Shown here piece after piece: positions 8,756 to 15,348 of a stretch of DNA of 64,000 nucleotides. Position 1 is the first letter of the stretch. The number at the start of each line of letters is the position of its first letter. The translations under genes were made by a program, and so were the position numbers. The stretch is from Blastococcus tunisiensis (lineage in GTDB: Bacteria; Actinomycetota; Actinomycetes; Mycobacteriales; Geodermatophilaceae), in the NCBI RefSeq assembly GCF_900112815.1, contig NZ_FOND01000014.1, positions 62,001 to 126,000 of the forward strand. Reading direction: 5' to 3'. Under the pieces are notes generated by a model, which searched no databases, was not told where the DNA came from, and saw only the letters and a program-made list of their open reading frames with translations.

Positions 8756-9904
8756 ATGGACGTCATGCGATGGGATCGGCAACGGCTCGACCCGGACGAG
8801 TCCACGACGCTGCCGGGCATGCCGAGCATCCGCGGCCTGCTGCGCAGCGTCCAGGTGCCGGAGTTCCCCGGGCTGACGTTCCACGAGGTCCGGGCGAAGT
8901 CCGCCCTGAACCACGTGCCCGGCGAATCCGCGATGCCATTTCCATATACCATCAATCCATATCGGGGATGTTCTCATTCCTGCGTCTATTGCTTTGCTCG
9001 CAGAACGCATGAATGGCTGGAACTGGATTCGGGTCGGGACTTCGACACGCAGGTCGTGGTCAAGACGAACCTCGTCGACGTCCTCCGCCGGGAACTCGCG
9101 CGGCCGTCCTGGGCGCACGAGCACGTCGCCCTCGGCACCAACACCGACCCCTACCAGCGGGCGGAGGGCCGCTACCGGCTGATGCCCGGCGTCATCGGGG
9201 CCCTGGCCGAGTCGGGCACGCCGTTCTCCATCCTGACGAAAGGCACCCTGCTCCGCCGGGACATCCCGCTGCTGCGCGAGGCCGCGCAGACGGTGCCGGT
9301 GGGCCTCGGCGTCTCCCTGGCGATCTGGGACGACGCCCTGCACGCCGGCCTGGAGCCGGGAGTGCCGACGCCGCGGGCGCGCCTGGACCTGGTGCGCGCC
9401 CTCGCCGACGCCGGGTTGCCGTGCGGCGTGTTCCTCGCTCCGGTGCTGCCGGGCCTGACGGACGGCATCGCGGAACTGGACGCCGCGCTCGGTGCGATCG
9501 CCGCGGCGGGGGCCACCGGGGTCACCGTGATCCCGCTGCACCTGCGCCCCGGGGCACGGGAGTGGTTCATGGCCTGGCTGGCCGGCGCGCATCCGGCGCT
9601 GGTACCGCGATACCAGCAGCTCTACGCACGGCGGGCGTACGTCCCCGCCGAGTACCGCACCTGGCTGGCCCGCCGGGTGGCACCCCTGCTGACGAGGCAC
9701 GGTCTCGACCGGCAGAGCGGCGGGACGGCACGGAAGGCGGTCGACCCGGCCGTCGCGACCGGCGTCCCCGGCGACTCCGAGGTCGGCTTCCCGGAGGGCA
9801 GCCTGCCGAGCACCGGGCTGCCGGGGGTCGGCTCGCCGCGGGACCTGATCTCGGGCGCACCGGATTCGGCTCCCGGTGGCAGCGAGCAGCTGACCCTCCT
9901 CTGA
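8756..9904 (+). CDS. Rv2578c family radical SAM protein (intein-free allele)
   Basis: The 382-residue radical SAM protein has cluster cysteines Cys72, Cys76 and Cys79 (CSHSCVYC) and the family signature PYTINPYRGCSHSC, followed by the NTDPYQ and ILTKGTLLRRD segments of the spore-photoproduct-lyase-like radical SAM group. The reaction is not known. Members of this family in other actinobacteria are often interrupted by an intein; this copy is not. Codons 57-95 are conspicuously AT-rich (47% GC at 8941-9030) while the rest of the gene is very GC-rich. The C-terminal 60 residues look disordered. ATG 8756 is used. Confidence 0.88.
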   Translation: MDVMRWDRQRLDPDESTTLPGMPSIRGLLRSVQVPEFPGLTFHEVRAKSALNHVPGESAMPFPYTINPYRGCSHSCVYCFARRTHEWLELDSGRDFDTQVVVKTNLVDVLRRELARPSWAHEHVALGTNTDPYQRAEGRYRLMPGVIGALAESGTPFSILTKGTLLRRDIPLLREAAQTVPVGLGVSLAIWDDALHAGLEPGVPTPRARLDLVRALADAGLPCGVFLAPVLPGLTDGIAELDAALGAIAAAGATGVTVIPLHLRPGAREWFMAWLAGAHPALVPRYQQLYARRAYVPAEYRTWLARRVAPLLTRHGLDRQSGGTARKAVDPAVATGVPGDSEVGFPEGSLPSTGLPGVGSPRDLISGAPDSAPGGSEQLTLL

Positions 9905-9938
9905 CCCTGCCCCGACCTCCGTCCCGACACCGTTGCCG

Positions 9939-9980
9939 ACAGTCGGACCTTGCCCACCGGGGTGGGCAAGGTCCGACTGT
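9939..9980. terminator. perfect 20 bp inverted repeat, convergent terminator
   Basis: Arms 9939-9958 and 9961-9980 are perfectly complementary with a 2 nt spacer. It lies 35 nt after the radical SAM stop and 45 nt after the end of the opposite-strand gene, as expected for a bidirectional terminator. Confidence 0.75.
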
Positions 9981-10025
9981 GCGCCGGGGCACCACCCCGC
10001 CCCGGGACGCCTGGCGCCCGGCGGG

Positions 10026-10871
10026 TCAGCCGGCGAGCCGGGTGTGCCGTCCCACTGCCCGCGCGGCCCGGACGACGCCCCGCGGCGAGACCGGCGGCGC
10101 CCCCGCGGCCAGGGCCAGCCGGCGGTAGGAGTCGTAGGAGAGGTCGCGGTAGGCCACGGCGAGCTCCTCGGCCCACGCCGCCCGGGACGGGGCGGACGTC
10201 GCGCGCAGATGCTGCGCGGTGCGGCCGGCGTGCTTGCTGAAGGTGGCCTGCAGCGCCTGGTTCGACAGCCGGCCGCCGATCCGCGAATCCAGGCCGGGCC
10301 CACGTCGCAGGGCCGGCAGGACCCAGGGACTGTCCGCCAGGGCCGGGAACCGGGCGCGCACCGCCTCCCAGGCGTGCCAGGCGGTCAGCGCGCCCGGAAC
10401 CGACCACGCGCCGTCGTCGGTGGACACGATCAGCCGCCGTCCGCTGGGCCGCACCTGGTCCCGCCGCAGCGAGCGGAACGCCGCCACCGGGGCGGGCCAG
10501 CCCAGCGCCACCGCGCACCAGGCCACCGCCCGGAGGTGCTCGGGGTCCTCGGTGCGGACGCGGGTCAGGGGCCGCAGGTCCAGCTCGGGCGGGTCGGGCT
10601 CCGGTGTCGTCACCCGGGGCAGAGCCACGCCGCCGTACCGGGCCACCTTGCTGTACAGCGCCACCGTGGCCGGTTTCCAGCCGCGGGCGGCGGTGAGCGG
10701 CTCGAGGCCCGTCTCGCTCAGCTGGTCCGGGCCGAGTCCCAGCTCCATCGCCGCGTCGGCCAGGCGGCGCCACTGCGCCTCGTACCGGGGAGGGGCGTCC
10801 AAGCGGCGCCAGGCGCGGGCCGGCGGTGGGGCCGGCATGTCGGGCAGCGGCTGCTGCCACCCACCTCGCAT
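10026..10871 (-). CDS. tyrosine-recombinase-like protein, catalytically degenerate
   Basis: The 281-residue protein is not confidently known. Its layout recalls a tyrosine recombinase: an N-terminal helical SAM-like part, then a catalytic-like domain with AAFRSLRRDQV (box I-like, with the first Arg), a beta hairpin (SGRRLIVSTDD), LSNQALQATFSKHAG and HLRAT (box II-like HxxR replaced by QHLR), and YRDLSYDSYRRL near the end where the catalytic Tyr would lie. Several catalytic residues look absent or displaced. No transposase, attachment site or phage gene adjoins it. It may be a domesticated or decaying integrase, or a different helical DNA-binding protein. Confidence 0.5.
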   Translation of the reverse strand: MRGGWQQPLPDMPAPPPARAWRRLDAPPRYEAQWRRLADAAMELGLGPDQLSETGLEPLTAARGWKPATVALYSKVARYGGVALPRVTTPEPDPPELDLRPLTRVRTEDPEHLRAVAWCAVALGWPAPVAAFRSLRRDQVRPSGRRLIVSTDDGAWSVPGALTAWHAWEAVRARFPALADSPWVLPALRRGPGLDSRIGGRLSNQALQATFSKHAGRTAQHLRATSAPSRAAWAEELAVAYRDLSYDSYRRLALAAGAPPVSPRGVVRAARAVGRHTRLAG

Positions 10872-11120
10872 GCACGAACACTACCGTTATCCCCAACAAA
10901 CATGCGACCAGAATTTGTCGTCACCTGCCCAACGCCGGGGAACGGTGCCCTCCGGGCACCGCCGCAGCAACCGCGGGAGGCACGGAAGACCACGCGGGGT
11001 GACCCGGGGGAGTGGTGCCGCAGGCACCACCACTCCTGGCATCTCACTTGGGCATAACGGTCGACTCGCCGGAGTGGCGGCGGGGCGTCCGGCCAGCGGC
11101 GCACGCCGGGGCTGGTGATC
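10872..11120. other. intergenic region with two hairpins, upstream of ligase remnant
   Basis: This stretch has no convincing gene. It starts with an AT-richer segment that probably carries the promoter of the minus-strand recombinase-like gene. Two short perfect hairpins follow: GGTGCCC/GGGCACC at 10944-10960 and GTGGTGCC/GGCACCAC at 11012-11030. With the remnant that follows, it looks like a scar of gene loss. Confidence 0.5.
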
Positions 11121-11261
11121 ATGGAGGAGGTGCGGACGATCGGGGTCGAGGAAGAGCTGCTGGTCGTCGACGGGGCCGGACGCCCCGTCCTGCTGGGCCG
11201 CACCCCGGGCACCCAGGTCCACCCGCTAGATTCCCGCCATGTACACCGCGAGCTGGCGTGA
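11121..11261 (+). pseudogene. N-terminal remnant of a GCS2-type carboxylate-amine ligase (YbdK/EgtA-like)
   Basis: ATG 11121, preceded by nearby purines, opens a 46-codon frame. Its first 26 residues contain RTIGVEEELLVVDGAGRP, which matches the start of glutamate-cysteine ligase family 2 proteins (YbdK/EgtA type), whose conserved opening is R-T-x-G-V-E-E-E-L-L/F-L-V-D. Family members are normally about 370-430 residues. Here similarity ends after about 26 codons and the frame runs into the plsC promoter and start, closing at 11261. It is therefore a broken gene whose body has been deleted. Identification is by motif recall only. Confidence 0.6.
11227..11232 (+). promoter_or_regulatory. -10 box for the acyltransferase, leaderless
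   Basis: TAGATT stands 6 nt before ATG 11239, at the edge of the ligase remnant. Confidence 0.6.
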
Positions 11262-12099
11262 CGTCGTCCGCCGTGACCTGTTCGGCCCGGCGCCGGACCC
11301 GCGGGACAGGCCGTACCGCTTCATCGACCGCGTGGTCCTCGTCCTCTTCACCGCGTTCGGCTTCCGCTTCGACGTCCGCGGCAGCCAGCACGTGCCGCTC
11401 AGCGGCGGGGCGATCATCGCGAGCAACCACGTCAGCTTCTTCGACTTCATGTTCGTCGGGTTCGGCGCGCTCCCACGGCACCGCCTCGTCCGGTTCATGG
11501 CGAAGTCCGCCGTCTTCGACCACTGGTTCGCCGGCCCCTTCATGCGGGCCATGCAGCACATCCCGGTCGACCGCAAGGCCGGTGCGGCGGCGTTCGAGTC
11601 CGCCGTCCGGGCCCTCAAGGACGGCGAGGTGATCGGCGTCTTCCCGGAGGCGACGATCAGCACGAGCCTCACCGTGAAGGACCTCAAGGCCGGCGCCGCC
11701 CGCATGGCCGTGAACGCCGGGGTGCCGATCATCCCGGCCGCGGTGTGGGGCGGGCAGCGGATCGCCACCAAGGGCCACAAGGTCCAGTGGCGCCGCGGCG
11801 TCCCGGTGACCGTGATCCTCGGCGAGCCGCTGGTGCACGAGCCCGGGGAGAAGCCGCAGGCCCTGCTGCGCCGCACGAAGGCCGCCATGGAGGCCCTGCT
11901 CGACGAGGCGCAGCGCAGCTACCCCGACCAGCCGGCCGGACCGGAGGACCGCTGGTGGCTGCCCGCCCATCTCGGCGGCACCGCCCCCACGCCGGAGGAG
12001 GCGGCAGCCACCGACTCCGTCCGGGCGGCCGGCAAGGCGGTGACGGCCGAGCGGCCGCACCCGCTCAAGCGGCTGGCGGCCCGGCTCGGCCGCCGCTGA
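11239..12099 (+). CDS. 1-acyl-sn-glycerol-3-phosphate acyltransferase (PlsC family)
   Basis: The 286-residue acyltransferase has the NHVSFFD motif (HxxxxD catalytic pair, about residues 60-65) and the FPEATIS motif for glycerophosphate binding. It should acylate lysophosphatidate or a related lysolipid at the membrane to give phosphatidate. The C-terminal 60 residues are polar and probably disordered. The start is set by the -10 box 6 nt upstream. Its stop lies one base from the stop of the opposite-strand acetyltransferase (TGA-C-TCA). Confidence 0.9.
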   Translation: MYTASWRDVVRRDLFGPAPDPRDRPYRFIDRVVLVLFTAFGFRFDVRGSQHVPLSGGAIIASNHVSFFDFMFVGFGALPRHRLVRFMAKSAVFDHWFAGPFMRAMQHIPVDRKAGAAAFESAVRALKDGEVIGVFPEATISTSLTVKDLKAGAARMAVNAGVPIIPAAVWGGQRIATKGHKVQWRRGVPVTVILGEPLVHEPGEKPQALLRRTKAAMEALLDEAQRSYPDQPAGPEDRWWLPAHLGGTAPTPEEAAATDSVRAAGKAVTAERPHPLKRLAARLGRR

Positions 12100-12100
12100 C

Positions 12101-12631
12101 TCACTCGACGACGTCGGGGGCCATCAGCCGGAACGCCTCGAGGTCGACGTCGTACCACCGGCGGAACCGCCCGATCCGCTGCATCCCGAGCCGGGTGCAC
12201 ACCGCCACGGAGGCCTCGTTGCCGGGGCGGACGACGGCGTAGACCTCGGGCAGCCCCGCGCCGAACCCCCGGTCGATGACCGCGCGGGCCGCCTCCGTCG
12301 CGTACCCGTGCCCCCAGGAGTCCGGGTGCAGGTGCCAGCCCACCTCGACCTCGCCGACCCCGTTCGGCAGCGGCTTGAGCAGCACGGTGCCGGCGGCGGC
12401 GGGGGACCCGGCGGGCTCGATCGCCCAGCAGCCGTGCCGCGGGTCCAGCTCGGTCACCGCCGCCCAGCGGGAGACGAGCTCCACGGGCGGGACCGACGGC
12501 GTCCCGCCGATCCACCGGGTGATCTCCTCCCGGGAGTAGAGATCGGCCAGCCGGGCCAGGTCGGCGGGGGAGGTGGTCCAGGCGCGCAGCCGCAGCCGCT
12601 CCGTGCGCAGCACCTCCAGCGTCGTCCCCAC
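12101..12631 (-). CDS. GNAT N-acetyltransferase (RimJ/RimL-like)
   Basis: The 176-residue GNAT protein is of the RimJ/RimL type (Acetyltransf_3). The opening LRTERLRLRAW is characteristic. The acetyl-CoA loop region reads VEVGWHLHPDSWGHGYATEAARAV, in which the usual Q/RxxGxG/A is present as WGHGYA, and NEASVAVCTRLGMQ is the C-terminal family signature. It could acetylate a protein N-terminus or a small amine; the substrate is unknown. GTG 12631 lies 6 nt after a TAGCCA -10 box. Confidence 0.9.
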   Translation of the reverse strand: MGTTLEVLRTERLRLRAWTTSPADLARLADLYSREEITRWIGGTPSVPPVELVSRWAAVTELDPRHGCWAIEPAGSPAAAGTVLLKPLPNGVGEVEVGWHLHPDSWGHGYATEAARAVIDRGFGAGLPEVYAVVRPGNEASVAVCTRLGMQRIGRFRRWYDVDLEAFRLMAPDVVE

Positions 12632-12637
12632 CGCCGG

Positions 12638-12643
12638 TGGCTA
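12638..12643 (-). promoter_or_regulatory. -10 box for the GNAT gene, leaderless
   Basis: On the minus strand TAGCCA stands 6 nt before GTG 12631. Confidence 0.5.
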
Positions 12644-12734
12644 CCGCCGCCGCCGGGAGGCAAACATCGTCCGGGCGGGTGCGTCCCCGCGCGCTGCTCC
12701 GCGCCGGTGCGAACGCCCCGGTCGGCGAGGGCGC

Positions 12735-14144
12735 TCAGCCCGCGAGATCGGCCACCGAGGCAGCGCGGGACTCCGCGGCCCGGACCTCGGCGGCGACCGG
12801 GTCGTGCGCCCGCTCCGCCCACCAGGCGCGCCCGATCTCCGGCAGCGACGCGATCGGGTCGTAGTAGGTGTAGCGCCGGTCGAGGGCCGCCTCGTCACCG
12901 GCCTCGATACCGGTGCGGTAGTTCTTGGTCCAGTAGCTGATGCCGCGCTCGCGGTCGTACTCGGCCACCTGGTGCACCCAGCGCTTGCCGACGTAGGGGA
13001 CGTCGCACACGATCCGCGGGGTGGCGAAGCCGGGCAGGTAGCCCATGATGTCGTGCTGCAGCGTCTGGGCCCGGTCCAGCGAGACCCGCCAGTGCTCGGC
13101 GCTGGGGATCATGTCGCACATGTAGAAGTAGTAGGGCGTGATCGAGGCGCCGTCCTGCAGGGCGAAGCACAGGTCGAGCAGCTGCCCGGCCGTCGCGTTC
13201 ACGCCCTCGAGCAGGACGCCCTGGTTGCGCACGTCCCGGACGCCGGCCGCGAGCATCGCCTGCGCGGCCTCCGCCACCAGGGGGGTCACCGACTGCGCCG
13301 CGTTGACGTGGGTGTGCACGGCGAGCGAGACGCCGCGCGCACGGGCGGTGGCGGCCAGCCGGGTCATGCCCGCGACCACGTCGCCCTGGAGCCAGTGCTG
13401 GGGCAGCCCCATGAGCGCCTTGGAGGCCAGCCGGATGTCGCGGACCGACTCGATCTCGAGCAGTCCGGCGACGAAGGCCTCCAGGTTCTTGAACGGCAGG
13501 TTGGCGACGTCGCCACCGGAGACCACGACGTCGCGGACACCCGGCGTGGCCCGCAGGTACTCGAGCATCGCGCCCTGGCGGTCGACCGGCTTGAGCTCGA
13601 ACCTGAGCTTGGGGACGGCGGGGGTCGAGTTGCCCACCAGGTCCATGCGGGTGCAGTGGCCGCAGTACTGCGGGCAGGTGGACAGCAGCTCGGCGAGCAC
13701 CTTGGTGGGGTAGCGGTGGGTCAGCCCCTCCACGGCCCACATCTCGTGCTCGTGCAGCGAGTCGCGTGCGGCGTACGGGTGGCTGGCCGCCGCGCCGGGC
13801 AGCCGGTCGGAGGCCACGGGGAGCATGTAGCGGCGCACCGGGTCGGCGAGCATCGCCGCGGTCGTCGGCACCTCGCCCGGGACCATGGTGTTGAGCAGCT
13901 GCGGGGGCAGCAGCAGCGACATCGTCGCCCGGCCGGCCTGGTCGGCCTCGACGTCGGCGTAGAAGGCCTCGTCGAGAAGATCGCCGTAGACGCCGCGCAG
14001 CTGCCGCAGGTTCTTCACGCAATTGACCCGCTGCCACTGGGCGCTGCGCCACTGGTCGGCGGTCACCTCGGCGAAGCCGGGCAACCGCCGCCAGTCCGGC
14101 TCGACGAGCTCGCGCGCCGAGTACTCGTAAGGCTGTTCGAGCAC
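12735..14144 (-). CDS. kamA: lysine 2,3-aminomutase
   Basis: This 469-residue radical SAM, PLP-dependent enzyme converts L-lysine to L-beta-lysine, the first step of the lysine fermentation pathway. The cluster cysteines are Cys157, Cys161 and Cys164 (CPQYCGHC). SGGDVANLP and HTHVNAAQSVTP-type segments match the KamA fold. It is somewhat longer than the clostridial enzyme (about 416 residues). GTG 14144 has AGGAGG at a good distance. It is divergent from kdd, so the operons probably share a control region. Confidence 0.93.
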   Translation of the reverse strand: MLEQPYEYSARELVEPDWRRLPGFAEVTADQWRSAQWQRVNCVKNLRQLRGVYGDLLDEAFYADVEADQAGRATMSLLLPPQLLNTMVPGEVPTTAAMLADPVRRYMLPVASDRLPGAAASHPYAARDSLHEHEMWAVEGLTHRYPTKVLAELLSTCPQYCGHCTRMDLVGNSTPAVPKLRFELKPVDRQGAMLEYLRATPGVRDVVVSGGDVANLPFKNLEAFVAGLLEIESVRDIRLASKALMGLPQHWLQGDVVAGMTRLAATARARGVSLAVHTHVNAAQSVTPLVAEAAQAMLAAGVRDVRNQGVLLEGVNATAGQLLDLCFALQDGASITPYYFYMCDMIPSAEHWRVSLDRAQTLQHDIMGYLPGFATPRIVCDVPYVGKRWVHQVAEYDRERGISYWTKNYRTGIEAGDEAALDRRYTYYDPIASLPEIGRAWWAERAHDPVAAEVRAAESRAASVADLAG

Positions 14145-14267
14145 GGTCGGGCCTCCTGTCCGCCTGCGGGTCTCCGCACCTCGGGTGAGCCTACGGGAGA
14201 ATCTTCGGCAAACCGAGGTATGGACGATAGGTTCTTCTGCATCGAACGGGTGAGACGGGAGAGACGG
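14145..14267. promoter_or_regulatory. divergent promoter region of kamA and the kdd operon
   Basis: For kdd, TAGGTT at 14228-14233 could be a -10 with TTCGGC at 14204-14209 as -35 (18 bp spacer). For kamA, TAGGCT lies on the minus strand at 14193-14188. Between them is the imperfect inverted repeat CTTCGG-CAAA-CCGAGG (14203-14218), which overlaps both and is a plausible operator. The kdd -10 lies downstream of ATG 14220, so that ATG cannot be the start of this transcript's protein. Confidence 0.5.
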
Positions 14268-15296
14268 GTGTCGGGAACCGCAGAACGTGCGCTGGGCGTG
14301 CACCGGGTGCTGGAGCCGCGCGGCGCCCTCCCGCAGGCCGCCGACCGGCTGGACGCCGACCCCGCGATCGGCCCCGACGAGGTGCGGGTCGCCGTCCAGC
14401 GGCTCAACCTCGACGCCGCCTCGTTCCGCCAGCTGTCGGAGTCCTGCGCCGGGGACGGGGCGGCCGTCCGGGCGGCGGTGCTGGGGATCGTGGCGGCCCG
14501 CGGCAAGATGCAGAACCCGGTGACCGGCTCCGGCGGCATGCTGATCGGGGTCGTGGACGCCGTCGGGCCGGACTCGCCCCTGGGGCTGACGGTCGGGCAG
14601 CGGGTGGCCACGCTGGTGTCCCTCACCCTCACCCCGCTGCGGCTCACCGACGGCCTGGCCGGGTGGGACGGCCTCGGCGAGCAGGTGCCGGCCGCGGGGA
14701 CGGCGATCCTCTTCGCCCGCTCGATCGCCGCCGTCCTGCCCGACGACCTGCCCGACGCCGTCTCCCTGGCCCTGCTCGACGTCTGCGGCGCGCCGGCCGC
14801 CACTGCCCGCGTGGTGGCCCGCGACCGCGCCCGCTCGGTCACCGTGCTGGGCGCGGCCGGGAAGTCCGGGTGCCTGTCCCTGGCGGCCGCGCGGGACGCG
14901 GGGGCCACCGAGCTGACCGGCCTGGTGCGCGACGGGGCCGAGGCCGCCGCGCTGACCCGGGCCGGCCTCGCCGACCGGGTGGTGGTCGCCGACGCCACCG
15001 ACCCGCTCGCCGTCGCCGCCGCCGTCGGCACCCCGGCCGACGTGACCGTGGTGTGCGTGGACGTGCCGGGCGCCGAACACGGAGCGGTCCTCGCCACGGC
15101 CGAGGGGGGCACCGTGGTCTTCTTCTCCATGGCCACCTCCTTCTCGGCGGCGGCCCTGGGTGCGGAGGGGATGGCAGCGGACGTGACGATGCTGATCGGG
15201 AACGGCTACACACCGGGGCACGCGGCCCTGGCCCTGGAGCTGTACCGCCGGACCGCGGGGGTCCGCGCGCTGGTCGATCCGCGGGTGCGCCGGTGA
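14268..15296 (+). CDS. kdd: L-erythro-3,5-diaminohexanoate dehydrogenase
   Basis: The 342-residue protein matches 3,5-diaminohexanoate dehydrogenase, which oxidatively deaminates L-erythro-3,5-diaminohexanoate to 5-amino-3-oxohexanoate with NAD. It shows the family's substrate domain (LNLDAASFRQL, MQNPVTGSGGML) and a Rossmann domain with TVLGAAGKSGCL. GTG 14268, preceded by GGGAGAGAC, is chosen; an in-frame ATG at 14220 lies upstream of the likely -10. The gene is the first of a tightly packed operon, and the next gene starts 52 nt later. Confidence 0.9.
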   Translation: MSGTAERALGVHRVLEPRGALPQAADRLDADPAIGPDEVRVAVQRLNLDAASFRQLSESCAGDGAAVRAAVLGIVAARGKMQNPVTGSGGMLIGVVDAVGPDSPLGLTVGQRVATLVSLTLTPLRLTDGLAGWDGLGEQVPAAGTAILFARSIAAVLPDDLPDAVSLALLDVCGAPAATARVVARDRARSVTVLGAAGKSGCLSLAAARDAGATELTGLVRDGAEAAALTRAGLADRVVVADATDPLAVAAAVGTPADVTVVCVDVPGAEHGAVLATAEGGTVVFFSMATSFSAAALGAEGMAADVTMLIGNGYTPGHAALALELYRRTAGVRALVDPRVRR

Positions 15297-15348
15297 GCGC
15301 CGCCGCGACTGCGACGGCGCCGACGGGCGGAGCGGGCGAGGGGGCGCG

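Noticed and set aside
14220-14267. ATG 14220 as the kdd start
   Set aside because: It lies upstream of the best -10 box (14228-14233), and the added residues look unrelated to the family; GTG 14268 has a purine-rich site before it.
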